64,000 nt of DNA from Chryseolinea sp. H1M3-3. Lineage in GTDB: Bacteria > Bacteroidota > Bacteroidia > Cytophagales > Cyclobacteriaceae. The notes beneath the pieces were generated by a model. That model searched no databases, was not told the origin of the DNA, and saw only the letters and a list, made by a program, of their open reading frames with translations. The translations under genes were made by a program, and so were the position numbers. The stretch's first letter is position 1, and the number at the start of each line of letters is the position of its first letter. The DNA lies in NCBI RefSeq assembly GCF_029360725.1, contig NZ_JARKMY010000001.1, positions 1,426,001-1,490,000 on the forward strand, written 5' to 3'. Positions 26,838-36,203 of this stretch are shown here, piece by piece.

Positions 26838-27710
26838 TTAAGGCATTTCTTTTCCCTGAACCACAAGCAACATTTCGAACCAATCTTGTACATCCATTTT
26901 AAAATCAACAGCTTTTGCGGCTTCTGTGATGCGCTCCGGCTTTGTTGTACCTATTACAGGGAAAATATTTCCTGGATGCCTTAGTAACCAAGCTAAAGAA
27001 AGTTGTGATTGCGTAGCCCCGTACTTAGATGCTTTGTTGAACAACTCCTGGTTTCCCTCTTTAACTAATTTTCCGCCGCCGAGAGGTGACCACGCCATGG
27101 CACCGACGCGGTGCTTCATTAAAACGTCCATCGTGCCATCAAACAGCGGTGCATGCGACGTGAGGGAAAGCTCGATTTGATTCGTCACCAATGGAAAAGG
27201 CAAATAGCTTTGAAGCATTTCAAATTGAGTAGGTGTAAAGTTTGAAACACCGAAGTTCAAGACCTTCCCGCTTTTCCGTAGTTGACCGAAAGCTTCTGCA
27301 ACTTCCTCAGGATTGAGCAAAGGATCGGGCCTGTGAATGAGCAAAAGCTCGATTCGATCAGTGTTGAATAATTTTAGAGAATTATCGGCTGTCCAAAGGA
27401 TGTGTTCTTTTGAGGTATCGTAGTGTTTTACCCAGGTCTTTGGCCTTCTTCCCGAACAGAATTTGATCCCAACTTTTGTAACGATCTCCATCTTATTCCG
27501 GAGGCCTGGATTTTTTTTCAAGACATTACCAAAGATTTCTTCATTGCTGTGATCACCATAAATATCGGCATGATCGAAGGTGGTAATATCAGCATTAAGA
27601 GATGTCTGTATGAGTTGTTCAACCTTTGATTCTTCAAGATTCCATCGCCATGCCCCTGCGATTAAACGTGAAAATGTAGGGCCTTCTTTGTGAATAGCTT
27701 TGTGTTCCAT
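26838..27710 (-). CDS. Aldo/keto reductase (YdhF-like)
   Basis: A 290-residue NAD(P)H-dependent oxidoreductase of the AKR superfamily. The start chosen is ATG 27710 (MEHKAIHKEG), which begins at the first strand of the barrel; the frame extends 23 residues upstream. Family blocks: FDHADIYGDHSNEEIFG with Asp and catalytic Tyr, VTKVGIKF with Lys, LLLIHRPDPLLNPEEVAEAF with His, and VIGTTKPERI for cofactor binding. It reduces an aldehyde or ketone, substrate unknown. The alpha/beta hydrolase gene precedes it by 34 bp on the same strand, probably in one operon. Confidence 0.93.
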   Translation of the reverse strand: MEHKAIHKEGPTFSRLIAGAWRWNLEESKVEQLIQTSLNADITTFDHADIYGDHSNEEIFGNVLKKNPGLRNKMEIVTKVGIKFCSGRRPKTWVKHYDTSKEHILWTADNSLKLFNTDRIELLLIHRPDPLLNPEEVAEAFGQLRKSGKVLNFGVSNFTPTQFEMLQSYLPFPLVTNQIELSLTSHAPLFDGTMDVLMKHRVGAMAWSPLGGGKLVKEGNQELFNKASKYGATQSQLSLAWLLRHPGNIFPVIGTTKPERITEAAKAVDFKMDVQDWFEMLLVVQGKEMP

Positions 27711-27744
27711 AAAAATGAATGTGTGAGATAGTTGTGAGGGTTTG

Positions 27745-28506
27745 TTATTTAGATAACCATTGCATGACTTTTTCAGCAAACGCCTGTGGCTGTTCCGCTT
27801 GTACCCAATGACCGGTATTCATGGTCTCCAGTTCAGCGTCCGGGAAAATTTCCGTTATCCTTTTCCAATCCTCATCGCGAACATAATTTGAGTTGGCGCC
27901 GCGAATGAATAATGTAGGCTTTGTAAACTGTCCACGGTATTGCAGGTCCACACCAATGTTCGACAATTTTTCACCGATCACTGGAAGATTTATTTTCCAG
28001 GAAAAGCCACCCGTGCTTTTGCGCTGAAGATTTTTAAGCAGGAATTGGCGGACATCAGGATCAGAAACATGCCCGGCCAGGATTTCATCAGCTTCATTTC
28101 TTGAAGTAAGGGAGTCGACAGGAATTGCTTTTAATCCTTCGAGGATTGTATAATGTTCCAGGTTATATTCTCTCGGAGAAATATCAACGATGATCAATTT
28201 CGAAAGCATGTCCGGATGAGCCAATGCGAAATTCATAGCTGCTTTGCCTCCCATAGAATGACCGATAATTACTGGATCTTTGATCTGGTGGTCTTCTATA
28301 AATTCCTTTAAGTCATTCACCATGGATTGATAATCGAACGCATCGTTATGTGGCGATTGTCCGTGGTTTCGCTGATCGACGCTATAAACTTTAAAGCGTG
28401 GTCCAAATAACTTTGCTTGCGTCAGCCAATTGTCGGACGAGCCAAAAAGTCCGTGAAGAATAATGATCGGCTCACCTTCTCCTAGTTCGCGAAAAAATAA
28501 TTTCAT
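27745..28506 (-). CDS. Alpha/beta-fold hydrolase (YbfF-like)
   Basis: A 253-residue esterase-like hydrolase. The start is ATG 28506 (MKLFFRELGEG); a TTG two codons upstream is less likely. The oxyanion block HGLFGSSDNW, nucleophile elbow GHSMGGKAA (Ser), an acidic residue in the strand after TLFIRGANSNYV, and the C-terminal His (MNTGHWVQAEQP) complete the catalytic triad. Size and the short HGLFG motif resemble YbfF-type acyl-CoA/ester hydrolases. It is divergent from lysA, starts 78 bp apart, and is followed by the aldo/keto reductase gene. Confidence 0.92.
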   Translation of the reverse strand: MKLFFRELGEGEPIIILHGLFGSSDNWLTQAKLFGPRFKVYSVDQRNHGQSPHNDAFDYQSMVNDLKEFIEDHQIKDPVIIGHSMGGKAAMNFALAHPDMLSKLIIVDISPREYNLEHYTILEGLKAIPVDSLTSRNEADEILAGHVSDPDVRQFLLKNLQRKSTGGFSWKINLPVIGEKLSNIGVDLQYRGQFTKPTLFIRGANSNYVRDEDWKRITEIFPDAELETMNTGHWVQAEQPQAFAEKVMQWLSK

Positions 28507-28558
28507 GGCCAAAAATAGAATTAAGTCGGCAGAAGTCAGAATTGAACGATGTGAACGG

Positions 28559-28566
28559 TATATTTG
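28559..28566 (+). promoter_or_regulatory. -7 element (TATATTTG) of lysA
   Basis: TATATTTG matches the TAnnTTTG consensus and ends 18 nt before the lysA ATG at 28584. It supports that start over the in-frame ATG at 28542, which would lie upstream of the transcription start. Confidence 0.45.
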
Positions 28567-28583
28567 GGGCTTTAATTTTTAAG

Positions 28584-29816
28584 ATGGAATTATCACAAGG
28601 AGCCTACACCATTCAGGGTATTAATGTACTTGACCTCGCGCAACAATTTGGAACCCCGTTGTATGTTTACGATGGCGAAAAGATCGCTCAGCAAATAAAG
28701 ACACTTCGAAATGCTTTCTCAGACACAGAGATCAGGGTGAAGTATGCAGCGAAAGCATTAACTAATATTTCAATACTGAAGTTGATTCGTAAACATGGTG
28801 CCGGCGTTGAAGTGGTTTCTCTGGGTGAGGCTCACATTGCCATGAAAGCGGGTTTTACACCTTCCGAAATCGTGTTCACTCCCAGTGGAGTTGACTTTAG
28901 TGAAATCGAGCAGGCTGTTGACCTTGGATTGGCTATTAACATCGATAATCTTTCTACCCTTCACAAGTTCGGAGATAAATATAAGAACACATATCCCTGT
29001 GGCCTTCGGATAAATCCACACATCATGGCTGGTGGAAATTATAAAATTTCAACGGGTCACAGTAACTCTAAGTTTGGCATTTCAATCTATCAGTTTCCCC
29101 AAATAATGGAAATTGTGCAGAAGCATGGCGTGCAGGTGAAAGGACTGCATATTCATACAGGTTCAGAGATAGCTGAAACTGACGTGTTCATCAAAATGGC
29201 AGACATTCTCTTTGGAATGGCTGCAGATTTTCCCAACCTGTCATTTATTGACTTTGGAAGTGGTTTTAAAGTCGCTTATAAAGAAGGCGACATGGTTACT
29301 AACATTTACGATCTTGGGCTGAAGCTTTCAAAAGCATTTAATGATTTCTGCTACCGCTACGGTCGTAAACTGGAGATGTGGATCGAGCCGGGGAAATATA
29401 TTGTAAGCGAGTCTGGAACATTTTTGGTGAAAGCAAATATTGTGAAACCTACTCCATCAGTAACATTTGTTGGTGTTAACTCTGGATTGAACCACCTGAT
29501 CCGGCCGATGATGTATGACGCATATCATCACATAGTAAATGTTTCGAATCCAACGGGCTCCCAAAAAATTTATACTATCGTTGGATACATCTGTGAAACG
29601 GACACCTTTGGTTCTGACAGGAAACTTCATGAAGTCCGCGAAGGTGATGTCCTAGCGTTAAAAAATGCAGGTGCGTATTGTTTCTCAATGTCTTCTAACT
29701 ATAATTCAAGATTGCGGCCGGCGGAAGTGTTGATCGTTAATAAAGAGGCTAAGTTAATTCGTGAGCGCGAAACAATTGATGATTTGTTGAAATTGCAGAT
29801 CGAGGTAGACGTTTAA
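28584..29816 (+). CDS. lysA: Diaminopimelate decarboxylase
   Basis: A 410-residue PLP-dependent enzyme that decarboxylates meso-diaminopimelate to L-lysine, the last step of lysine synthesis. Start ATG 28584 (MELSQGAYTIQG) fits the family; the frame is open to 28542. Fold type III barrel first: PLP Lys in VKYAAKALTN, HIHTGSEI, and the glycine-rich phosphate-binding FIDFGSGF. In the C-terminal beta domain are WIEPGKYIV, GYICETDTF with the active-site Cys, and NAGAYCFSMSSNYNSR. Length normal. Transcription is divergent from the hydrolase/AKR pair. Confidence 0.95.
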   Translation: MELSQGAYTIQGINVLDLAQQFGTPLYVYDGEKIAQQIKTLRNAFSDTEIRVKYAAKALTNISILKLIRKHGAGVEVVSLGEAHIAMKAGFTPSEIVFTPSGVDFSEIEQAVDLGLAINIDNLSTLHKFGDKYKNTYPCGLRINPHIMAGGNYKISTGHSNSKFGISIYQFPQIMEIVQKHGVQVKGLHIHTGSEIAETDVFIKMADILFGMAADFPNLSFIDFGSGFKVAYKEGDMVTNIYDLGLKLSKAFNDFCYRYGRKLEMWIEPGKYIVSESGTFLVKANIVKPTPSVTFVGVNSGLNHLIRPMMYDAYHHIVNVSNPTGSQKIYTIVGYICETDTFGSDRKLHEVREGDVLALKNAGAYCFSMSSNYNSRLRPAEVLIVNKEAKLIRERETIDDLLKLQIEVDV

Positions 29817-29898
29817 CAATCTGAAGGTCTTCCGCTTATCACATGATATCAACTTTTTTGAATTGCAGTTCGTTATTTTAGGAACCTAATTTTATAGG

Positions 29899-31989
29899 AT
29901 GTTCATACGATCTGTCGCTGTTCTCTTTTTGCTTGCGTTGAATTTATTCGTGCAGGCGCAAATTATCCAACCTGCCAAATTAATTGCAGAAACTCCCTCG
30001 AAGACTTACCAGGTTGGCGACGAAGTGGAGTTGGTGTTTAAAGCTTCCATAGATAGAGGATGGTATATCTATTCCGTTGGTTTTGACGGAGAATGCGGGC
30101 CGATCCCCATGGCGGTTACAATAGAGAAACATCCCAGCTTTGAGTTGATCGGCGACCTTGTTGCGATAAATGACCAAGCCAAACATGATAAAATTTTCGA
30201 CTGCGATGTTCGGATCTTTATCAACAGCGGGGAGTTTCGGCAAAAAATAAAGTTGCTCTCGCCAGATGTAACTTTAGTTGGATCTTATGAAGGTCAGGTA
30301 TGCTCAGAGGTTGAAGGCAAATGCGTTTTGTTTTCTGGTGACCTAAGTTTCAACAAGATAACTATCACTGGAACCAAATCAGGCAGCCTGAAGACTCAAA
30401 CAAAGGAAACGCCAGCTATTCAACAGCAACCCGTCGATACGTCAGCGGTTAAACAATCACAATCACAACCATCATCAGCCATCGGACAGTCCACGGAGCC
30501 CAATAAAGGACCTCAATTGGACCCGGCATTAATAAAAGAGGACCCGCGTACCAGCTCTTGGACAGGCTTCTTCTTATTGTCGTTTCTTGCCGGGTTGGCC
30601 GCGTTACTCACGCCCTGTGTTTTCCCGATGATACCAATGACTGTAAGCTTTTTTACAGGAAAGGTCAGGCATAAGACCTATGCATTTCTATATGGCACTT
30701 CTATTATCGTGATATATTCCGTAATCGGGATGGCGGTGGCCCCACTTATGGGACCCGAAACAGCGAATCATTTGTCGACGGAATGGATACCCAATCTTAT
30801 TTTCTTTGCCGTATTTGTCGTTTTCGGCTTATCATTTTTAGGCCTATTCGAAATCACATTGCCCGGGCGATTTATCAATAAGGTGGACAGCCAGGCTGAA
30901 AAAGGGGGATTCATTGGTGTATTCTTCATGGCCTTTACACTGGTGCTGGTTTCGTTCTCTTGCACCGGTCCTTTGGTGGGAAGCATCCTTGTTTCTTCTG
31001 CCGGTGGAGAATTTTTGAAACCCATCATCGGCATGTTTGCCTTCTCACTGGCTTTTGCTATACCCTTCACGTTGTTTGCATTTTTTCCGGGCTGGTTAAA
31101 TGCGCTGCCAAAATCAGGTGGCTGGTTAAATGCTGTAAAGGTTGTTTTAGGCTTTGTTGAATTGGCATTGGCATTTAAGTTTTTGAGTATCGCCGACCAA
31201 GCCTTTCATTGGAGAATCCTTGATCGTGAAATTAACATTGCTATCTGGATTGTTATTGTCACCTTGATTGGAATATACCTGATGAAAGGTTTCCGGCTAC
31301 CGGGAGATACGGGCAGGGATTCGGAAGATAAACGGGTTAGTATTCCTCGTCTTACGCTGGCAATTTTTGCCTTTACATTTGTGGTGTACCTGATCCCCGG
31401 CATGTGGGGTGCCCCGCTTAAAGCCTTGGCAGGTTACCTACCTCCGTTATATACCCACGACTTTGATTTGATCTCATCGGCACGAACTCAAAGCCAAAAT
31501 GAAATTTGTGACGAGCCAAAGTATGCCGACTTCCTCCATCTGCCTCACGGACTGAATGGATATTTTGACTACGATCAAGCCATCGCGTGCGCACGTCAGC
31601 AAAACAAACCTTTGTTCATAGACTTTACGGGGCATGGATGCACAAACTGCCGCGAGATGGAAGCTGTAGTTTGGTCAGATCCAGAAGTTTTAAGTCGGCT
31701 GCAAAACGATTATGTTGTCGTTGCATTATATGTCGATGACAAGACTCAGTTGCCGGAGTCTGAATGGTATACTTCTAAATATGATAACAAGGTTAAAAAG
31801 ACCATTGGTAAACAGAATGCAGACCTTCAGATTACCAACCTTAATAACAACGCTCAACCTTTTTATGTATTGGTAGGCCAAGATGAACGCGTCCTTGTTA
31901 GTCCTTATGGGTATGATAAAAGTGTACAAAGCTTTGTTAATTTCTTAGATGAAGGAAAAAAGAAATATGCCGAACTCTACCTTCAATGA
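29899..31989 (+). CDS. dsbD: Thiol:disulfide interchange protein (protein-disulfide reductase) DsbD
   Basis: A 696-residue inner-membrane protein that moves reducing power from cytoplasmic thioredoxin to the periplasm for disulfide repair and cytochrome c maturation. Order: signal peptide (1-21), N-terminal DsbD-alpha-type beta domain (about 25-150), a Gln/Ser/Thr-rich linker (160-200), about eight membrane helices (215-520) with the transport Cys pair in TPCVFPMIPM and FSCTGPLVG, and a C-terminal thioredoxin domain with GCTNC in DFTGHGCTNCREME. The GCTNC active site is a usual Bacteroidota form. It stands alone. Confidence 0.95.
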   Translation: MFIRSVAVLFLLALNLFVQAQIIQPAKLIAETPSKTYQVGDEVELVFKASIDRGWYIYSVGFDGECGPIPMAVTIEKHPSFELIGDLVAINDQAKHDKIFDCDVRIFINSGEFRQKIKLLSPDVTLVGSYEGQVCSEVEGKCVLFSGDLSFNKITITGTKSGSLKTQTKETPAIQQQPVDTSAVKQSQSQPSSAIGQSTEPNKGPQLDPALIKEDPRTSSWTGFFLLSFLAGLAALLTPCVFPMIPMTVSFFTGKVRHKTYAFLYGTSIIVIYSVIGMAVAPLMGPETANHLSTEWIPNLIFFAVFVVFGLSFLGLFEITLPGRFINKVDSQAEKGGFIGVFFMAFTLVLVSFSCTGPLVGSILVSSAGGEFLKPIIGMFAFSLAFAIPFTLFAFFPGWLNALPKSGGWLNAVKVVLGFVELALAFKFLSIADQAFHWRILDREINIAIWIVIVTLIGIYLMKGFRLPGDTGRDSEDKRVSIPRLTLAIFAFTFVVYLIPGMWGAPLKALAGYLPPLYTHDFDLISSARTQSQNEICDEPKYADFLHLPHGLNGYFDYDQAIACARQQNKPLFIDFTGHGCTNCREMEAVVWSDPEVLSRLQNDYVVVALYVDDKTQLPESEWYTSKYDNKVKKTIGKQNADLQITNLNNNAQPFYVLVGQDERVLVSPYGYDKSVQSFVNFLDEGKKKYAELYLQ

Positions 31990-32399
31990 TTAACGTGTAA
32001 ATACGCAATTTTTAAAGGTTTAGGTACAGGGTAACAAAATCTAATGTCTGATGCAGAACGCTTCAACGTTCCTTTCGCTCAGCATTTTCAACATGAGAAA
32101 TACTTATCAACGGAATACTAAATCGTTGATTTACACCGTTTCAAGGTAAAGAGTGTTACGGATCCTTTTATTAGGTCGGCACCGTCGCTTTGTCAGTGTC
32201 CATTTTAGAGACAACATAAAGAATGATTTTTGGATTAGTTGACTGGATCTTGATAATCAGCAGGTTAATTTTTGCATTTCATTTTAAAATATTACACTTT
32301 TGATTTTGAACAGTTAGGAGGGTCCTTACCTCAATTTTTTTTAACTACCTATCTTTGGAATATATTTTTAATCGCCTTCGGGTATAAAAGAATTTTAGT
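31990..32399. other. 410-bp intergenic region
   Basis: No convincing gene, RNA or repeat was found. A TATCTTTG -7 element lies near the right edge. A 26-codon open frame (32223-32303, hydrophobic) exists but has no support beyond its hydrophobic composition. Confidence 0.5.
32350..32357 (+). promoter_or_regulatory. -7 element (TATCTTTG) upstream of the M23 peptidase gene
   Basis: TATCTTTG matches TAnnTTTG and ends 42 nt before the ATG at 32400. The -33 region holds only a run of T (CAATTTTTTTT), so the match is partial. Confidence 0.4.
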
Positions 32400-33701
32400 A
32401 TGAGAAAAAGCTGGTTTGGATTTTTAGTGGTTACCGTTTTTGTTGTGGCCGTCGTTACTGTTAACCGGTTTTATATTGTACCCACATTAATGCAAGACCA
32501 GGCATCGGCCGATTCTATGGCTACCGGTTCTGATTCCACTTATGTTGCAGAAATTAAAGCGCCGAATTTTTTATATGGGATGGTGGTAGACAACTACACT
32601 GTTATCGAAGACAAAATTAAACGAAACGAAGTCTTAGGTGATATTCTAATGGAGTACAACGTGCCCGCAAATATCATTCACCAGATATCCAAACTTTCCA
32701 GAAACGTTTTTGATGTTCGCAAGATCGCTGCTAATAAAAAATATACATTGATTTGTGACCAAGACTCACTTAAAACAGCAAAGGCTTTTGTTTATGAGCC
32801 TAATCCAACTGAATACATTGTGTTCCGTTTTGAAGACACTCTTTGGGTAGACGTTTGCCAAAGAGAAGTTACTATTGTTGAGAAGAGTATTGCAGGTGAG
32901 ATTAAATCAAATCTCTCCGAAACGATAGAAGAACTTGGCATCTCGCATGACCTTACCAATCGTTTTGTCGATGTGTTTGGCTGGCAGGTAGATTTTCAAC
33001 GGCTGCAAAAAGGTGATAAGTTCAAGCTCATTTACGAAGAAGCACAGGTAGAAGGTATCTCTGTCGGGATAAAACAAATAAATGGAATTTACTTCGAACA
33101 TTTTGGTCACCCCTACTATGCATTTCCATTTGATCAAGGCGAAGGGACTGATTATTTTGATGATGAAGGAAAAAGCCTTCGCAAGGCTTTGTTAAAATAT
33201 CCTATTGAGTTCACCCGTATTAGTTCACGGTATACGATGAGCAGGTTCCATCCGGTCCAAAAACGGTGGAAGGCACATCTCGGAACCGATTTCGCTGCGC
33301 CAAAAGGAACTCCGATTCGGGCAGTTGGAGATGGATATGTAGAAGAGGCGCAGTATAAATCCAACAATGGCAATTATGTTAAAATAAAACATAACGGTAC
33401 GTATACTACGCAATACCTTCACATGTCGCGTATCGCGGATGGTGTAAGGGCAGGGACGCGCGTTCGTCAGGGACAAACTATCGGATATGTAGGGAGCACG
33501 GGATTGGCAACTGGTCCGCACCTTTGCTATCGCTTTTGGAGAAATGGCGTTCAGGTAGACGCTTTGAAAGTTGAGCTTCCTCCGTCACAACCTGTGAAAA
33601 AGGATTACCTTGAATCCTTTGAAGCAGTAAAGGCTGAGCTCACGAAAAAGCTTGACGACATTTCGTTCCCGGTTCAAGCAGATCCAATAGCATCATTATA
33701 A
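32400..33701 (+). CDS. MepM-like M23 metallopeptidase with HxC variant
   Basis: A 433-residue envelope peptidase, probably a DD-endopeptidase that cuts peptidoglycan cross-links. A signal anchor (about residues 5-26) leads into a LysM-/OapA-like region (about 65-260, with VFGWQVDFQRLQKGDKFKLIYEE as in MepM, split by spacers) and the M23 domain (about 285-400). Zinc ligands His293 and Asp297 (HLGTDF) and catalytic His341 (YLHMS) are in place. The last motif, usually HLH, reads HLC (His374, Cys376), so one zinc ligand would be Cys. The patatin-barrel gene follows 71 bp later. Confidence 0.93.
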   Translation: MRKSWFGFLVVTVFVVAVVTVNRFYIVPTLMQDQASADSMATGSDSTYVAEIKAPNFLYGMVVDNYTVIEDKIKRNEVLGDILMEYNVPANIIHQISKLSRNVFDVRKIAANKKYTLICDQDSLKTAKAFVYEPNPTEYIVFRFEDTLWVDVCQREVTIVEKSIAGEIKSNLSETIEELGISHDLTNRFVDVFGWQVDFQRLQKGDKFKLIYEEAQVEGISVGIKQINGIYFEHFGHPYYAFPFDQGEGTDYFDDEGKSLRKALLKYPIEFTRISSRYTMSRFHPVQKRWKAHLGTDFAAPKGTPIRAVGDGYVEEAQYKSNNGNYVKIKHNGTYTTQYLHMSRIADGVRAGTRVRQGQTIGYVGSTGLATGPHLCYRFWRNGVQVDALKVELPPSQPVKKDYLESFEAVKAELTKKLDDISFPVQADPIASL

Positions 33702-33772
33702 ATTGCAATTAAGGATTTATAATTTTTCTGTTCACTTTTTTGTTAGAAGAGTGGAGATCTTCCTTTTTATTA

Positions 33773-36070
33773 ATGAGGTTCTGTTTACTCATATTTTTTC
33801 TATTCACGTGCACCGTAATTCAAGCTCAGAAAGTAGGACTGGTGTTAAGTGGAGGCGCGGCCAAAGGGCTGGCGCATGTCGGCGTTTTGAAAGCGCTTGA
33901 GGAAAATGAAATTCCGGTGGATTACATTGTAGGGACCTCCATGGGAGGAATTATCGGTGGCTGTTACGCGGCAGGCATGAGTCCCGATGAGATTGAACAA
34001 ATGGTTCTCTCGGAACATTTTCTAAGGTGGATCAACGGATTACCTGAAACCGGCTACAACTATTACTACCATCGAAGTGACGAAACGCCGCAGTTTCTAA
34101 AACTCAACCTTGCACTCGATTCCACCTTAAATTTTAGATTCAATTCAAGCATCGCCAGTGATGTTTCTTTGAACTTCGCCCTGGCTGAAAAAATGGCGCA
34201 AGCTTCAGTTATCTCAAATAATAATTTCGACAGTCTTTTTGTGCCGCTTAGAGTAATCGCTGCCGATATATTTACGCAAAGTGAAGTTGTAATTTCAAAA
34301 GGGTTGTTGAGTGATGCACTTCGTGCCACGCAAACCGTTCCTTTTTTTTATAACCCGATTCGTGTGGATGGAAAGTATCTTTTCGACGGGGGCGTTTACA
34401 ATAATTTTCCTGTTGATGTTGCTGCGCGCGAGTTTAAGCCCGATGTACTCATTGGTGTCAATGTGTCCAGCAAGATTTACGATGAGTATCCATACGACAA
34501 CGATGAAAAATTAATCTCCCGATCCTTACTCCTCTTGCTGCTTGACAAATCAGATCCTTCTCAGATTCCTGATCGTGGAATTTATATACAACCTAATTTG
34601 AAAGGCTTTACTTCATTCGATTTCGGTCGTGCAAAAAGTCTTATTGATAGCGGTTACGCCCAAACCATCCGACAAATGGATGAAATCAAAAGCAAAATTG
34701 AAACCCGTACGCTCTGCGACGATGTGGCAGCAAAGCGAAATACCTTTAAAAGCCAAAGTGTTCCATTTGCGTTTGATCAAGTCACTTTCCAGAAATTTAA
34801 TTCAAAACAACGTATCTACATCCGCAGGATATTCAAGACCAGAAAAAGAGGCGGAGAGTTCTACTATGGCGACATTAAAAAAGGATATTTTAAACTGGTC
34901 TCTGAAGATTATTTTAGTAATGCCTATCCAAGAATTCTTTATGACTCAACGAAAAAGAAATTTAATTTTGAATTAACCAGACGCCCGCAGCAAAATTTTC
35001 AGGTCGACTTTGGTGGCGTCATCGCTACACGAGATATCAGCAATATTTATTTGGGTTTCAGTTTCTATAATTTTAACAGAACCTTAACGCATGCTTATGC
35101 GGGTTTCCAGACAGGAAGTTTTTATAAGTCGGCGTTGTTAAAGGTCAGAAAAGATTTTCCCTATCAGTTTTATATCGAGCCTTACTTGGCTTTTGATAGT
35201 TGGGACTATTTTGAGAATGACGATTTACTTAAGAATGTGTCGAGTGCCTATCCGCCCACTGTACTCCGAAGAGTCAACAGACGATTAGGATTGCGTGCGG
35301 GTGTGCCATTCAAACATTCGTTTAAAGCCACTCTTAATTTCGAAGGATTTAGTAACGACGACAGATATATAAACGGCGAAGTATTTACCAGTACGGACAA
35401 GTTGGATAACCTTCAACTCAAAGGTTATAAAACAGGTGTAAGCCTGTCGGCCAACACACTTGACCGAAAACAATATGCTTCCGCGGGACAAGCCTTTAAC
35501 TTTACTTTTGATCTATTCCAGGTGACAGAATATTTTACACCGGGTAGTACGTCGGTAGATTCTAACTATACGGAAGCCCGCTACCATTGGTGGCGCGCAA
35601 AGGTTAGTGCAGAGCAATACTTTGGTTCAAGTTGGTTTAGGCCCGGCTATATGATAGAGGCGGTGTTTTCTAATCAGCCATTCTTCCAAAATTATTATGG
35701 TACCATCATTAACACACCTGGGTTTTTTCCTTTGCAAGACAGCCGCACGTTGGTGCTCAGAAATTTCAGAGCCTTCAATTATATTGGGGGTGGCGTGAGA
35801 AATGTTTTTAAAATTCACAATAAAGTTGACTTCCGTTTAGAGGGATATTTCTTCCGGCCCTTCGAATACATTCGTCCGAACGAAGATCAAAACGCATTTG
35901 CCAAGAATAACTTAAAAACGGTGTACTTATGTGGCACTGCTGGTTTCGTATACCATTCTCCTATTGGTCCGGTGAGTCTAAGTCTAAATTATTATGATGA
36001 TGACAGGAACCAGTTAGGTGTGTTGATGCATGTTGGATTTTTATTGTTCAACAAACATTCACTCGATTGA
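33773..36070 (+). CDS. Patatin-like phospholipase fused to outer-membrane barrel (PlpD-like)
   Basis: A 765-residue protein starting at ATG 33773 with signal peptide MRFCLLIFFLFTCTVIQA; an upstream TTG exists. The patatin domain (about 20-215) has the oxyanion loop SGGAAKG, the nucleophile elbow GTSMGG with Ser, and the Asp of DGGVYNNFPV, forming the Ser-Asp dyad of a lipase. A linker/POTRA-like part follows, and the C-terminal half is a BamA/surface-antigen-type 16-strand barrel. This is the type Vd autotransporter-like architecture, whose patatin part acts on lipids at or beyond the outer membrane; substrate unknown here. Confidence 0.92.
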   Translation: MRFCLLIFFLFTCTVIQAQKVGLVLSGGAAKGLAHVGVLKALEENEIPVDYIVGTSMGGIIGGCYAAGMSPDEIEQMVLSEHFLRWINGLPETGYNYYYHRSDETPQFLKLNLALDSTLNFRFNSSIASDVSLNFALAEKMAQASVISNNNFDSLFVPLRVIAADIFTQSEVVISKGLLSDALRATQTVPFFYNPIRVDGKYLFDGGVYNNFPVDVAAREFKPDVLIGVNVSSKIYDEYPYDNDEKLISRSLLLLLLDKSDPSQIPDRGIYIQPNLKGFTSFDFGRAKSLIDSGYAQTIRQMDEIKSKIETRTLCDDVAAKRNTFKSQSVPFAFDQVTFQKFNSKQRIYIRRIFKTRKRGGEFYYGDIKKGYFKLVSEDYFSNAYPRILYDSTKKKFNFELTRRPQQNFQVDFGGVIATRDISNIYLGFSFYNFNRTLTHAYAGFQTGSFYKSALLKVRKDFPYQFYIEPYLAFDSWDYFENDDLLKNVSSAYPPTVLRRVNRRLGLRAGVPFKHSFKATLNFEGFSNDDRYINGEVFTSTDKLDNLQLKGYKTGVSLSANTLDRKQYASAGQAFNFTFDLFQVTEYFTPGSTSVDSNYTEARYHWWRAKVSAEQYFGSSWFRPGYMIEAVFSNQPFFQNYYGTIINTPGFFPLQDSRTLVLRNFRAFNYIGGGVRNVFKIHNKVDFRLEGYFFRPFEYIRPNEDQNAFAKNNLKTVYLCGTAGFVYHSPIGPVSLSLNYYDDDRNQLGVLMHVGFLLFNKHSLD

Positions 36071-36073
36071 CCC

Positions 36074-36104
36074 TTGAATTTTACTCCTCCGGCTTGTAGC
36101 TTTG
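36074..36104 (+). promoter_or_regulatory. -33/-7 promoter of the OmpA-type operon
   Basis: TTG at 36074-36076, a 20-bp spacer, and TAGCTTTG at 36097-36104 give a full Bacteroidota primary promoter (TTG, then TAnnTTTG). It would produce an about 93-nt leader before the ATG at 36204, longer than at most genes here. Confidence 0.6.
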
Positions 36105-36203
36105 TATATTTCCCTTCGTCTACTTTTAGTCATTTGGTGAATTGGTTTAGCCTAATTCTAATTTTTTTAGCTAAGTTTAAACCATGAAATTAACATAGCT
36201 GTA

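Noticed and set aside
32223-32303. 26-codon hydrophobic open frame in the intergenic region before the M23 gene
   Set aside because: No ribosome-binding signal, homologue knowledge or promoter fits; the length is well within chance.
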